Assembly (NCBI RefSeq): GCF_027158205.1
Contig: NZ_JAPVLU010000058.1
Coordinates: forward strand, 1-45,882
Direction of reading: 5' to 3'
Length of the DNA stretch: 45,882 bases
Source of the DNA: Streptomyces sp. H39-S7
Lineage (GTDB): Bacteria > Actinomycetota > Actinomycetes > Streptomycetales > Streptomycetaceae
The position numbers and the translations under genes are program-made. Below, in pieces: positions 1 through 8,565 of the stretch (positions are counted from its first letter, which is position 1; each line of letters begins with the position of its first letter). The notes under the pieces were generated by a model. That model ran no database searches. It worked only from the letters and a program-made list of their open reading frames with translations, and was not told the DNA's origin.

Positions 1-1059
1 GTCGACGCGGCTCTGCGCGCCCTCGTCGACGGTGGCGTACCGCAGGAAGGCGTAGGCGAGCTTCTTGTTGCCGCTCGCCTCGGTGAGGGCCAGCGAGCTG
101 CCGCCGTTCTCGGCGGTGACCTTGGCCCCGCTCTGCCACTGCGGCATGGGCGCGACGCGCCACTTGCCGGTGCCGCCCTTGACACCGGATTCCAGGGGGC
201 CGGGCATCCAGGCGCCGGTGACCAGCGAGGCGATGGTGCCGTCACCCAGCCCCTGGTACCAGGCGTCGCTCCAGGCGGTGACCGGGGAGAGCAGCTTGCC
301 GCTGACGAGCTGCTGCCAGGCGGCGGTGAACTTCTTGGCGCCGGCCTCCTCGAAGTTCACGCCGACCTGAGTGCCGTCGACGGTGTACGGCTTGCCGCCG
401 GCCTGCCAGATCATGCTGGTGGTGAATCCGGCATCGCCGGTGTCACTGGTGAGGTACGCCTTGGGGTCGGCCGCGTGCAGCTTCTTGGCCGCGGCGAGGT
501 ACTCGTCCCACGTCGTCGGCACCGCGATCTGGTACTTGTCGAAGACGTCCTTGTTGTAGAACAGTGCCATCGGGCCGGAGTCCATGGGCAGGCCGTACAC
601 GCCCTTGGCGCCGGCGTGCACGGAGCCCCACGGGCCGGGCGTGAAGGTGGAGTTGAGCTGGTCCGCGCCGAAGGCGGTCAGATCGGCGACGGACTTGGCG
701 AGGGTGAACTGCGGCAGGGCGTAGTACTCGATCTGCGCGAGGTCGGGCACGCCCTTTCCGGCCTTGACCGCGTTCTGCAGCGCCGTGTACTCGTCCTTGT
801 TGGTGCCGGCGTTGACCAGCTTGACCTTGACCTTGGGGTACTTGGCCTGGAAGTCGGTGACGACCTTCTGCAGGGTCGGCTCCCAGGCCCACACCGTGAT
901 GCTGCCGCCGGTGTCCAGGGCGGCCTGGAGGTCGGCAGCGGACGCGGGCTTCGCGCCGGCCGAGTCCTTGGAGTCGGAGGAGCCGCAGGCGGTCGCGGTG
1001 AGAGCGACCGACAGGGCGGCCGCGCCCAGCAGGAGGGCGCGACGGCGGGCTATCGCCAT
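1..1059 (-). CDS. Sugar ABC transporter substrate-binding lipoprotein (partial, C-terminus off the left edge)
   Basis: This is an extracellular solute-binding protein of family 1 that would deliver a sugar or oligosaccharide to the two permeases encoded just upstream in the same operon. The start is ATG at 1059, preceded by AAAAGGA about 8 bases upstream; an in-frame ATG at 1077 has no such site. The N-terminus is a lipoprotein signal: Arg-rich start, hydrophobic core, then a lipobox ending TATAC at about residue 25, so the mature protein is probably a lipid-anchored outward-facing protein. The body has the typical features ITVWAWEPT, GVYGLPMDSGPMALFYNKDVF and WDEYLAAAKKL. 353 codons are present and the frame is open to base 1, so the end is missing. 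It is the last gene of the operon, which is unusual for a binding protein. Confidence 0.93.
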   Translation of the reverse strand, partial: MAIARRRALLLGAAALSVALTATACGSSDSKDSAGAKPASAADLQAALDTGGSITVWAWEPTLQKVVTDFQAKYPKVKVKLVNAGTNKDEYTALQNAVKAGKGVPDLAQIEYYALPQFTLAKSVADLTAFGADQLNSTFTPGPWGSVHAGAKGVYGLPMDSGPMALFYNKDVFDKYQIAVPTTWDEYLAAAKKLHAADPKAYLTSDTGDAGFTTSMIWQAGGKPYTVDGTQVGVNFEEAGAKKFTAAWQQLVSGKLLSPVTAWSDAWYQGLGDGTIASLVTGAWMPGPLESGVKGGTGKWRVAPMPQWQSGAKVTAENGGSSLALTEASGNKKLAYAFLRYATVDEGAQSRVD

Positions 1060-1139
1060 GGAGGTGTTCCTTTTCATGAGGGTGTGGTCAGGCGTGGTCG
1101 GGGTGCGGGGGAGGGAGGGTGAGAGGGGGTGTGGGCCGG

Positions 1140-2090
1140 TCAGCCCTTGACGCTTCCGGCTGCCAGGCCCGACTGCCAGTAGCGCTGGAGCAGCAGGAAC
1201 GCCACGATCAGGGGCACGATGGTCAGGAGCGATCCGGTGATCACGAGGTTGAACACCACATCCCCGCCGACGGTGGCGGCCTGGGCGTTCCAGCTGTTGA
1301 GGCCGAGGGTGAGCGGATACCAGTCGGGGTCCTTCAGCATGATCAGCGGCAGGAAGTAGTTGTTCCAGGTCGCGACCACGTTGAAGAGCAGCACGGTGAC
1401 CATGCCGGGTGCCAGCATCGGCATGCTGATGGAGAAGAACGCGCGGAACTCGCCGGCGCCGTCGACCCGGGCCGACTCGAGGATCTCCTTCGGGACGGCG
1501 TCGGTGGCGAAGGTCCACATCAGGTACAGGCCGAAAGGTGAGATCAGCGACGGGATGATGATCGCCCACGGGGTGTCGGTCAGCCCCAGTTCGGAGAACA
1601 TCAGGAACGTGGGGACGGCCAGCGCGGTGCCGGGCACCGCGACGGCGCCGATGACGGTGGCGAACACGGCCTTCTTGCCGGTGAAGTCGAACTTGGCCAG
1701 CCCGTACCCGGCGAGCGTGGCGAGCAACGTCGCGCCGCCCGCGCCGACCACCACGTACAGCAGGGTGTTGAGCAGCCAGCGGGTGAAGATCCCGTCGTTG
1801 TAGGTGAAGGTGTCGGCGATGTTGCCGAACAGGGCGAAGTCGCCGTCGAACCACAGGCCGAAGGAGTCGAACAGCCCCTGCTGGGTCTTGGTGGCGTTGA
1901 CCGCCAGCCAGACCAGCGGCAGCAGCGTGTAGACCAGCATGATCGCCGTCAGAGCGGTGAGGGTGGCGCTGCGCCGCTTGGGGCGCGAGGAGGGGCGGGC
2001 GGCGCGGAGCGTGAGCGGGCCGGACGACCGGGCGTCGGGGCGCCGTGCCGGGCGGGGCCGGTGCCGGAGGCGGGGAGTGGTGGTCGCCAT
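1140..2090 (-). CDS. Carbohydrate ABC transporter permease, MalG type
   Basis: Inner-membrane permease subunit of the sugar importer, 316 residues. The first 40 or so residues are Arg-rich and cytoplasmic, followed by six predicted membrane segments. The EAA loop that contacts the ATPase is visible as EILESARVDGAGEFRAFFSISMPML. The C-terminus, YWQSGLAAGSVKG, is characteristic of this subfamily. The ATG at 2090 lies 2 bases after the stop of the preceding permease, so the two are translated together. The frame stays open far upstream (to 2945), but that extension is the antisense-like shadow of the other permease. No ATPase gene is present; in Streptomyces such importers commonly share the general ATPase MsiK, encoded elsewhere (family knowledge). 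Confidence 0.94.
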   Translation of the reverse strand: MATTTPRLRHRPRPARRPDARSSGPLTLRAARPSSRPKRRSATLTALTAIMLVYTLLPLVWLAVNATKTQQGLFDSFGLWFDGDFALFGNIADTFTYNDGIFTRWLLNTLLYVVVGAGGATLLATLAGYGLAKFDFTGKKAVFATVIGAVAVPGTALAVPTFLMFSELGLTDTPWAIIIPSLISPFGLYLMWTFATDAVPKEILESARVDGAGEFRAFFSISMPMLAPGMVTVLLFNVVATWNNYFLPLIMLKDPDWYPLTLGLNSWNAQAATVGGDVVFNLVITGSLLTIVPLIVAFLLLQRYWQSGLAAGSVKG

Positions 2091-2092
2091 GG

Positions 2093-3013
2093 TCAGAGTT
2101 CCTTCCGCATGCCGCGCAGCTGGACGGCGTAGGCGATGACCATGGTGATCACGCCCATGACGATGGCGATGGTCGCCGCGTAGTTGAACTGCTGTCCGGC
2201 GAAGGACAGGGAGAAGGCGTACAGGTTCGGGGTGAAGTCCGAGGTGATCGCGTTCGGCGCGAGGTTCTTGAGGATGCTCGGCTCGTTGAACAGCTGAAAG
2301 CTCCCGATGATCGAGAAGATCGTCGCGATGATCAGGGCGCCGCGCAGCGCCGGGAGTTTGATCGCCCGGATGATCCGCAGCTGTCCCGCACCGTCGATCT
2401 CCGCGGCCTCGTACAGCGCCGGATTGACCGTTCGCAGCGCCGAGTAGAGGATCAGCATGTTGTAGCCGACGAACTGCCAGGTGACGATGTTGCCGATGGA
2501 CGTGAGGACCAGGTCGGGGGAGAGCGGGTCCGGAAGGGTGATCCCGAACGCGTCGTTGAGGTTGCCGACCAGGCCGAAGCGCGTCCCGTACATGAAGCCC
2601 CACATGAGGGTGGCGACGACGGCCGGCACCGCGTAGGGCAGGAACACCGCGAGCCGGAAGAAGCTCGATCCGTACAGGCGGCCGCTGTCGATGGCCAGGG
2701 CGAGCAGGAGCGCGAGGAACAGCATGATCGGCACCTGCACGGCCAGGAAGGTCGCCACCCGCCCGAAGGACGACCAGAACTGCGCGTCGCCGAACGCCTC
2801 GGTGTAGTTGTCGGCGCCGACGAAGCTCGTTCCGCCGATCAGCCGGGTGCGGAACAGGCTCAGGTAGATCGAGTAGCCGATCGGTGCGAGGAAGACCAGC
2901 GCGAACACCGCCATGAACGGCCCCACGAACTGCCAGCCGGTCCATGACCGCCGTCCGGGGGCCGTTGGCCTCGCGGCGGGTCGGGCCCCCGCCTGGGGTG
3001 ATGCGGCCACCAT
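2093..3013 (-). CDS. Carbohydrate ABC transporter permease, MalF type
   Basis: First gene of the sugar-import operon: an integral-membrane permease of 306 residues with about six transmembrane helices. After a short Ala/Pro/Arg-rich cytoplasmic start, the first helix contains FVGPFMAVFALVFLAPIGYS. The EAA loop is visible as LYEAAEIDGAGQLRIIRAIKLPAL. The ATG at 3013 is preceded by GAGGAGCAAGGAGCGAC, giving a good ribosome site; a longer frame to 3142 would run through the regulatory region and is rejected. One of the two LacI-type palindromes lies 53 bases upstream, so transcription is probably repressed by the divergent LacI-family protein. The substrate cannot be named from sequence. Confidence 0.94.
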   Translation of the reverse strand: MVAASPQAGARPAARPTAPGRRSWTGWQFVGPFMAVFALVFLAPIGYSIYLSLFRTRLIGGTSFVGADNYTEAFGDAQFWSSFGRVATFLAVQVPIMLFLALLLALAIDSGRLYGSSFFRLAVFLPYAVPAVVATLMWGFMYGTRFGLVGNLNDAFGITLPDPLSPDLVLTSIGNIVTWQFVGYNMLILYSALRTVNPALYEAAEIDGAGQLRIIRAIKLPALRGALIIATIFSIIGSFQLFNEPSILKNLAPNAITSDFTPNLYAFSLSFAGQQFNYAATIAIVMGVITMVIAYAVQLRGMRKEL

Positions 3014-3065
3014 GTCGCTCCTTGCTCCTCGCTGCGGGGACACCGGCCGTCCGGGGGACGGCGGG

Positions 3066-3079
3066 TGTTTACGTAAACA
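3066..3079. promoter_or_regulatory. Probable LacI-family operator, proximal to the ABC operon
   Basis: The perfect 14-base palindrome TGTTTACGTAAACA with a central CG pair is typical of operators of LacI/GalR proteins. It sits 53 bases before the permease start and is one of two copies in the divergent intergenic region. Confidence 0.8.
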
Positions 3080-3142
3080 TCGTGCTGAGCACAAGGCGCC
3101 GACCCAAGCCGTGCGGGGAGGCCGAGCGACCGGGTGGCGCAA

Positions 3143-3156
3143 TGTTTACGTAAACT
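3143..3156. promoter_or_regulatory. Probable LacI-family operator, proximal to the regulator
   Basis: TGTTTACGTAAACT: the inner 12 bases GTTTACGTAAAC are a perfect palindrome identical to the first copy. The two copies are offset by 77 bases. This one lies 112 bases before the regulator start and may mediate autorepression, or DNA looping with the first. Confidence 0.78.
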
Positions 3157-3268
3157 TGTGCGGTAGCGTGGCACCCGTCACGGCGATCGGTCAAGGTTTC
3201 GCGGACGTTACGTTTCCGTGGCCCGCACCGGACGGCGACGAACGGACGGAAACAGGGGTGAAGGGGCG

Positions 3269-4366
3269 ATGGGCCTGAGTGAGCGGGGAGCACAAGATCC
3301 TGTTCCTGCCGGCGGCGCGCAGCGCGGCGGCTCGGGCATTCCGGGCGGACGCCGCAAGCAGCGCGTGTCCATGGCCGACGTCGCCCAGCGCGCGGGCGTG
3401 TCGTCCCAGACCGTCTCCCGGGTGTCCAACGGCCACCCCGGCGTGATCGGCTCGACCCGCGAGCAGGTCCTCACGGCCATGCGCGAACTGGGCTACCGCC
3501 CCAACAGCGCGGCCCGTGCCCTGCGGTACGGGCAGTTCAACACCATCGGCGTGATCCTCCACGGCCTGTCCACCACCGGTAACAGCAACACCGTGGAGGC
3601 GATCGCGACCCAGGCCGCCGCCGAGGGATACGCGATCACCCTGATCCCCGTCGACACCCCGACCCAGGACAACGTGCTGGGCGCCTTCACTCGGATGGGT
3701 GAACTGGCCGTCGACGCCGTCATCGTCTTCATGGAGATCCACCTGCTCGACGCCGGCAGCGTGGCCCTGCCGCCCGGCGTGCACGTGGTCGTCGTGGACT
3801 CCGACGCCGGGGACCGCTACCCCGTGGTCGACACCGACCAGGCGGGCGGCGCCCGGCGTGCCGTCAGCCACCTGCTCGACCTCGGCCATGCGACGGTCTG
3901 GCACGTGGCCGGCCCGGAGTCGTCGTACGCCAGCGAGCGCCGGGCGCGGGCATGGCGCACGGTCCTGGAGGACGCCGGACGGCCGGTGCCGCCGCCGCTG
4001 CGCGGCGACTGGTCGGCCGATTCGGGCTACGCGGCCGGCCTCGCCCTCGCCGAGGAGCCGCAGTGCACCGCGGTGTTCGCCGCCAACGACCAGATGGCGC
4101 TCGGTCTGCTGCGCGCCTTCCACGAACGGGGCAGGGCCGTCCCCGGCGACATCAGCGTGGTCGGTTTCGACGACATCCCCGACGCGGCCCACTTCATTCC
4201 GCCCCTGACCACGGTGCACCAGGACTTCGCCGAGGTCGGCCGGCGCAGCGTCCAGGAAGTCCTGCGCCAGATCCGCGAACACGACGTCCCGCGCTCCGGC
4301 ACCGACATCGTCTCCACCCGCCTGACCGTACGGAACAGCACGGCGCCCCCGCGCGGACCCGCATAG
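3269..4366 (+). CDS. LacI-family transcriptional regulator
   Basis: DNA-binding repressor of 365 residues, probably controlling the divergent sugar ABC operon. The first ~33 residues are a Gly/Arg-rich extension. The LacI helix-turn-helix follows at about residues 35-60 (SMADVAQRAGVSSQTVSRVSNG), then the hinge motif GYRPNSAARALR, then a periplasmic-binding-protein-like ligand domain ending in the usual VVGFDDIPDAAHFIPPLTTVHQDF. I chose ATG 3269, which has AGGGGTGAAGGGG in front; the in-frame GTG at 3218 has no ribosome site. The paired palindromes upstream fit a LacI dimer. The sugar effector is unknown. It ends at a strong hairpin shared with the convergent hydrolase gene. Confidence 0.95.
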   Translation: MGLSERGAQDPVPAGGAQRGGSGIPGGRRKQRVSMADVAQRAGVSSQTVSRVSNGHPGVIGSTREQVLTAMRELGYRPNSAARALRYGQFNTIGVILHGLSTTGNSNTVEAIATQAAAEGYAITLIPVDTPTQDNVLGAFTRMGELAVDAVIVFMEIHLLDAGSVALPPGVHVVVVDSDAGDRYPVVDTDQAGGARRAVSHLLDLGHATVWHVAGPESSYASERRARAWRTVLEDAGRPVPPPLRGDWSADSGYAAGLALAEEPQCTAVFAANDQMALGLLRAFHERGRAVPGDISVVGFDDIPDAAHFIPPLTTVHQDFAEVGRRSVQEVLRQIREHDVPRSGTDIVSTRLTVRNSTAPPRGPA

Positions 4367-4386
4367 CCGACCAGGGCGCCGTGTGT

Positions 4387-4421
4387 GGTGGTGGGGGCGG
4401 GCGGGGCCCGCCCCCACCACC
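4387..4421. terminator. Bidirectional terminator hairpin
   Basis: A perfect 15-bp GC-rich stem (arms 4387-4401 and 4407-4421) with a 5-base loop lies between the convergent stops at 4366 and 4428. There is no clear T-run, as is common in actinomycetes. Confidence 0.75.
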
Positions 4422-4427
4422 GGCTTG

Positions 4428-5162
4428 TCAGTGGTTGACCAAGGTGCGGTCGAGGAGCGGCAGCAGACGGTCCCAATGGTGCTGCAGTGCGGCGGGGTTG
4501 AACGCGTCGGTGTCGGACATCGTGAAGCCGTGGACGGTACCGGGATAGATCTCCGAGGTGTAGTCGACGCCCGCCGCGTCCAGCACCTGATGGAGCTCGC
4601 CGAGAGCCTCGGGCGTCAGGTCGGTCTCCGCGTGGCCGAAGTGGGCCTGGCCGGTGAGGCGGCGCAGGCTGTCGGGCCCGTCGACGCCCACCGGGCCGTG
4701 GAATCCGGCGATGGCGGCCACTTGGCCGGGATGGGCCACGGCGGTGCGCAGGGCCAGCAGGCCGCCTATGCAGTAGCCGGTCACCGCGACCGGTCCTGCG
4801 CCGACTTCGGACCGGGTGGTGAGAAACGCGAGGTAGGCGTCAGCGTCGCTCAGGACCCGTTCGGGGGTGTGTGCCTCGATCAAGGGCATCACCTGGGCGA
4901 TGACCGCGGACCGCACCTCCTCGCCGATGTACGCGGGAAGTTCGATCACCGGTGTCGGGCCGTGCCGGTAGAAGAAGTTGGGGACGAGCACGTAGTACCC
5001 GTGCCGAGCCAGTTCGCAGGCCATCTCCCGCACGGTGGGCCGGATGCCGAAGGCGTCCGCGTACATCAGCACCCCTGGGTGCCGCCCGCCACCGTCGGGA
5101 AATGCGGCGAGGGCGTCGGCCTGGCCGTCCGCGGTGGGGATGTGCAGCATCTTGGTGGGCAT
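4428..5162 (-). CDS. Dienelactone hydrolase family protein
   Basis: Cytoplasmic alpha/beta-hydrolase of 244 residues in the dienelactone hydrolase family, which hydrolyses lactones or esters; the actual substrate is not known. Seen in the sequence: N-terminal strand and oxyanion region HPGVLMYADAFGI, the nucleophile elbow GYCIGG in which cysteine is the nucleophile as in classical dienelactone hydrolases, an Asp-containing region near HAETDLTPE, and the catalytic His in GTVHGF near the C-terminus. Length matches the family. The ATG at 5162 has AGGAG 6-7 bases upstream. The gene stands alone, convergent to lacI and behind the TetR gene, with 294 bases between it and the TetR stop in which I see no gene. 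Confidence 0.92.
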   Translation of the reverse strand: MPTKMLHIPTADGQADALAAFPDGGGRHPGVLMYADAFGIRPTVREMACELARHGYYVLVPNFFYRHGPTPVIELPAYIGEEVRSAVIAQVMPLIEAHTPERVLSDADAYLAFLTTRSEVGAGPVAVTGYCIGGLLALRTAVAHPGQVAAIAGFHGPVGVDGPDSLRRLTGQAHFGHAETDLTPEALGELHQVLDAAGVDYTSEIYPGTVHGFTMSDTDAFNPAALQHHWDRLLPLLDRTLVNH

Positions 5163-5456
5163 GGGTTCTCCTGTCGTGGGTGACGTGTCGAGCTCTGCAT
5201 CAGCACGACAGGAGGCGGAGCCCGCGCCGTAGCGCCGGCTCCTCGATCCCACAGCGGGCCGCTGTCGGCCCGTACGGCGCTCAGGGGAGCGCCGGGTCAC
5301 CAATCCGTGTGTGGCGCAAGGCCGTCCCGGTAGTCATCGCCGCACAACCTAGCCCACGGGACAGGAGCGATGCCAGCCTCCTGGGAGTCCGCGGCGCAGG
5401 CCCGCCCCTCACGGGCACAAGGTCCTTGCCCATCGCCTGGGATTTGAGGATACGAC

Positions 5457-6116
5457 TCAGCCCGGGCGGGCTTCGGCCTCGATCTGGGCGATCTGGGCGG
5501 CGAGGATCTCTTCGAACGCGGCGCGGCGGTCCGCTCCGAGGGGGCGGAGGTCGCGGGCGAAGTGGGCCAGGGCCGGGAAGCGTTCGGGGTCGGCGCCGAG
5601 TACCGCGACGCGGAACAGCTCCATTCCCTGTTCGTGCTCTTGGGGCGTGACGGTGCTGATACCGGCTTCGGAGGCGATCAGGGCGGCGATGAGGACCGCG
5701 GTGCGGTGGTAGCGCGCCGGGATCGCCTCGTCGGGCAGGCCCGAGGCGCGCAGCGCCTGCAGGGCCTCTTCCATGACCAGCCGGGAACCGGTGCCGCTCG
5801 ACGCGTAGCGTCCCCAGATCGCGGCGAGCTGGGGCTGTTCGCCGAAGGCCCCTCTGACGTGCAGGGCCAGGGCCATGAGGCGCTGCTTCCAGTCGCCCTC
5901 GGCGTGGTAGCCGTTCATGGCGGCCAGGAGGATCCGGTCGGCGACCGCGCGCAGCAGTTCGGTCTTGCTGCGGAAGTGCCGGTAGAGGCTGGAGGAGTCG
6001 GTCCCGAGTGCCGCGGCCAGCTTGCGCACGCTGAACGTCTCGGCGTCACTCGTGCGCAGCAACTCCGCAGCCGCGTCCAGGATCTCTTCGGTCGACCAGC
6101 GCCTTCGGCCTGTCAT
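5457..6116 (-). CDS. TetR/AcrR-family transcriptional regulator
   Basis: Repressor of 219 residues. The N-terminal helix-turn-helix is clear at about residues 8-55 (WSTEEILDAAAELLR, then FSVRKLAAALGTDSSSLYRHFRSKTELL). The C-terminal ligand domain is helical, in the TetR_C subgroup with the PAVAxxxG-like middle, and does not reveal the ligand. The ATG at 6116 follows AGAGGGG. The gene is divergent from the serine hydrolase at 6304, and a 33-base interrupted palindrome between them overlaps the hydrolase promoter, so it probably represses that gene and perhaps itself. Confidence 0.93.
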   Translation of the reverse strand: MTGRRRWSTEEILDAAAELLRTSDAETFSVRKLAAALGTDSSSLYRHFRSKTELLRAVADRILLAAMNGYHAEGDWKQRLMALALHVRGAFGEQPQLAAIWGRYASSGTGSRLVMEEALQALRASGLPDEAIPARYHRTAVLIAALIASEAGISTVTPQEHEQGMELFRVAVLGADPERFPALAHFARDLRPLGADRRAAFEEILAAQIAQIEAEARPG

Positions 6117-6147
6117 GCGACCCCTCTCGTCGAGATTCACCCTAACG

Positions 6148-6180
6148 TATGCACTTGGTGTTGCACGCACCGCGTGCATA
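6148..6180. promoter_or_regulatory. Probable TetR operator (interrupted palindrome)
   Basis: Symmetrical array TATGCAC-tt-GGTG-7 nt-CACC-gc-GTGCATA. All 11 arm bases pair; only the 2-base joints differ. It lies in the divergent tetR/hydrolase intergenic region and covers the hydrolase promoter. Confidence 0.7.
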
Positions 6181-6182
6181 AT
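6155..6182 (+). promoter_or_regulatory. Putative promoter of the serine hydrolase
   Basis: -35 TTGGTG (6155-6160), 16-base spacer, -10 CATAAT (6177-6182). Nearly the whole promoter lies inside the palindrome 6148-6180, the arrangement expected for repression by occlusion. The leader to GTG 6304 would be about 115 bases. Confidence 0.5.
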
Positions 6183-6303
6183 GAGGGCATGGGCGTGCCG
6201 CCCGGCCCGGCAACAGGCGGGGCGGGCGTGCTGTTCGTGCCCGTTTCCCGGGTCGCACGGCCGACGAGGAGCCGCCCCCGGGGCAGACGAAAGGACGCAT
6301 GTC

Positions 6304-7422
6304 GTGAGGAAACCGCTGGATCCCGCGGAGTTGGACGCCGCCATGGAGAACGTCCACCGCGCCGGAATGCCGGGCCTGTTCGCCGAGGTGCGGGACGGCG
6401 AACAGGTCTGGTGCGGCGCCGCGGGGGTCGCCGATGTCGCTACCGGTCGCGCCGTCACCGCCGACATGCGGCACCGCGTCGGCAGCATCACCAAGACCTT
6501 CACCGCCGCCGCGATTCTGCAGCAGGTCGAGCAGGGCCGGATCGGTCTCGACACGCCGATCGGCCACTACCTTCCGCAGTTGGTCCCCGGAGAACGCGGA
6601 AGCGCGATCACGATCCGGATGCTGCTCAACCACACCAGCGGCCTCGCCGAGTACCTCCCGTACGCCTACCCCTCCCTCAAGGCGTTCCCCGTCCTCGCGG
6701 ACACCAGCCCCCAGAGCCTGGACGACAACCGGTTCACGCGGTTCCACCACGCCGAACTGATCGAGATGGGGGTCAGCGCACCTGCCGTCGGCGCCCCCGG
6801 CGGACCGTTGGGGGTGTACTCCAACACCAACTACCTGCTCCTGGTCGAACTCCTGCGACAGGTGACCGGCACTACGGCCGAGCGGTACATCACCCGCAAC
6901 GTCATCGAGCGCGCCGGCCTTCGACACACCTCGTTCCCTGCCGACCCGTACGTCAAGGGGCCGCACTCGCAGATCTACGAGTCGTGGTTCGGCATGATCG
7001 ACCCGCCACGCGACTACAGCGTCTACGACATGTCCTGGGTGGGGCCGGCAGCCTCGCTGATATCGACCGTCACGGACCTCAACCGCTTCTTCCGCGAGCT
7101 GCTGGCCGGCGAGATCGTCAGCCCGTCGTCCCTGGAGCAGATGCGGCGCACCGTCCCGGTCGTCTCCCAGGAAGGGAAGACGATCGACTACGGCCTCGGC
7201 CTGCACCCGACGGAAGCTCCCCATCAGGGCACCTTCTGGGGCCATGGCGGCACTGTCTGGGGTGCGGGAACGCTGAGCATGATCCGTGCCGACGGCAAGC
7301 GGCAGATGTCCGTCGCGGTGAACCTGCAACGGTGGAACAAGCTCGACTCCGCGAGCAGGCCGCAGCCCCACCCCATCGACGCCGCGCTGGCGGTCCTCCA
7401 CCGCGTGGCGATGTACGGATGA
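6304..7422 (+). CDS. Serine hydrolase of the beta-lactamase / D-Ala-D-Ala carboxypeptidase fold
   Basis: Class C beta-lactamase-fold enzyme of 372 residues. Catalytic motifs are in order: SITK at 61-64 (Ser nucleophile and Lys), YSN at 172-174 (Tyr general base), and HGG at 314-316 in place of KTG. Such HGG proteins are usually peptidases or esterases and not true beta-lactamases (family knowledge). The start is GTG 6304 with AAAGGA 8 bases upstream; an ATG at 6299 is out of frame and meets a stop at once. No convincing signal peptide follows this start, so it may be cytoplasmic. Upstream in-frame sequence lacks coding logic. Regulation by the divergent TetR is likely from the palindrome over the promoter. 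Confidence 0.9.
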   Translation: MRKPLDPAELDAAMENVHRAGMPGLFAEVRDGEQVWCGAAGVADVATGRAVTADMRHRVGSITKTFTAAAILQQVEQGRIGLDTPIGHYLPQLVPGERGSAITIRMLLNHTSGLAEYLPYAYPSLKAFPVLADTSPQSLDDNRFTRFHHAELIEMGVSAPAVGAPGGPLGVYSNTNYLLLVELLRQVTGTTAERYITRNVIERAGLRHTSFPADPYVKGPHSQIYESWFGMIDPPRDYSVYDMSWVGPAASLISTVTDLNRFFRELLAGEIVSPSSLEQMRRTVPVVSQEGKTIDYGLGLHPTEAPHQGTFWGHGGTVWGAGTLSMIRADGKRQMSVAVNLQRWNKLDSASRPQPHPIDAALAVLHRVAMYG

Positions 7423-7526
7423 ACGGCCAGGGGCGCGCCGCCTTCACCTACGGCGCGCCGCAACCGGTCGCCACCTCAACCCAGTCGCCCAGGGCTTCAG
7501 TTGCTTATGGTCGGCGCCCGTGGCGC

Positions 7527-7543
7527 TACCCTGCTGTGTCGTG
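7527..7543 (+). promoter_or_regulatory. Putative promoter for a leaderless transcript
   Basis: TACCCT (7527-7532) resembles a -10 box and is followed after 8 bases by the in-frame GTG at 7541, with no ribosome site. No good -35 is seen at normal spacing; TTGCTT lies 20 bases away. Confidence 0.4.
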
Positions 7544-8536
7544 CAGACGACGCGCCTTGACCTTGCCCGGATCCGGGCGGCCCGCCGAGTGATCGACCCG
7601 CTCTTTCTCGACTCTCCGCTGTACCGCTGCGAGGCCCTGGAGCCCGACCTCGGGTGCGCGGTGAGCATCAAGCTCGAAACGGCGAACCCGGTCCGCAGCT
7701 TCAAGGGCCGCGGCACCGAGCTGGTTGCGAGCCTGCTCGCCGACCAGGGCTCGCGGGCCGCGGTGTGCGCCAGCGCGGGCAACCTCGGCCAGGCCCTCGC
7801 CTGGTCCGGTCGCGGCCGGGGGCTCGACATCACCGTCGTGGCGTCCCGCTTCGCGACCGTGGCCAAGCTCGATCGCATCCGTGCGCTGGGCGCCGGCCTG
7901 GAACTGGTGGACGGCGACCACGAGATGGCTCGCGAGCGCGCGGCGGCCATCGCGCGGTACGAGGGCATCCGGCTGCTCGAGGACAGCCTGGACATCGAGA
8001 CCTGCGAGGGCGCGGCGACCATCGGCCTGGAACTGGTCGACACCCCGCCGTCGTTCGACACTGTCCTGATCGCCCTCGGCGGCGGGGCGCTGGCCACCGG
8101 CGTGGGTCACGTGGTGAAGGCCCTGGCTCCCGAAGTCGAGGTGATCTGCGTTCAGCCGCTGGGCGCGCCGGCGCTGACCCACTCATGGCGCCAACGGCGG
8201 GTCGTCACCACCGAATCCACCGACACCATCGCTGACGGCGTCGCCGGCCGCTATCCCATCCCGGCCGTCCTGGACGACCTTCTCCTGGTCGCTGACGACG
8301 CCGTCCTGGTGCGGGAGGCGTCGATCATGGCCGGTATGCGGATGCTCCTCGAGCATGCCGGCCTCGTGGTCGAACCATCGGCCGCGCTCGGCATCGCGGC
8401 GATCCTCGAGGACCGTGACCGCTACGCCGGCCGCCATGTCGTCACCATCGTGTGCGGCAGCAACGTCGACATGGACGCCTATCACCGCTGGGCCGGCGCG
8501 GCACCGTCCCGGGCGGCGGGGTCCTGGCCGAGCTGA
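7541..8536 (+). CDS. PLP-dependent threonine/serine dehydratase-like enzyme
   Basis: Cytoplasmic fold-type II pyridoxal-phosphate enzyme of 331 residues, related to threonine dehydratase. The PLP lysine is K55 in SFKGRG. The phosphate- and substrate-binding loops are ASAGNLGQ and GGGALATG, and CGSN near the C-terminus contacts the cofactor ring. The likely reaction is deamination of threonine, serine or a similar beta-hydroxy amino acid; racemase or synthase activity cannot be excluded. There is no ACT regulatory domain, so this is the short catabolic form. GTG 7541 is chosen because a -10-like hexamer lies just before it; in-frame GTG 7520 is an alternative adding 7 residues. It ends 93 bases before the convergent ABC operon, with a strong hairpin between. 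Confidence 0.88.
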   Translation: MQTTRLDLARIRAARRVIDPLFLDSPLYRCEALEPDLGCAVSIKLETANPVRSFKGRGTELVASLLADQGSRAAVCASAGNLGQALAWSGRGRGLDITVVASRFATVAKLDRIRALGAGLELVDGDHEMARERAAAIARYEGIRLLEDSLDIETCEGAATIGLELVDTPPSFDTVLIALGGGALATGVGHVVKALAPEVEVICVQPLGAPALTHSWRQRRVVTTESTDTIADGVAGRYPIPAVLDDLLLVADDAVLVREASIMAGMRMLLEHAGLVVEPSAALGIAAILEDRDRYAGRHVVTIVCGSNVDMDAYHRWAGAAPSRAAGSWPS

Positions 8537-8565
8537 GGGGGAACGCCCGCGTGGCTGCGCGCGAA

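Noticed and set aside
2091..2945. Upstream extension of the MalG-type permease to 2945
   Set aside because: The extension overlaps the MalF-type permease in another frame and reads as Arg/His-rich shadow; ATG 2090 gives a normal N-terminus.
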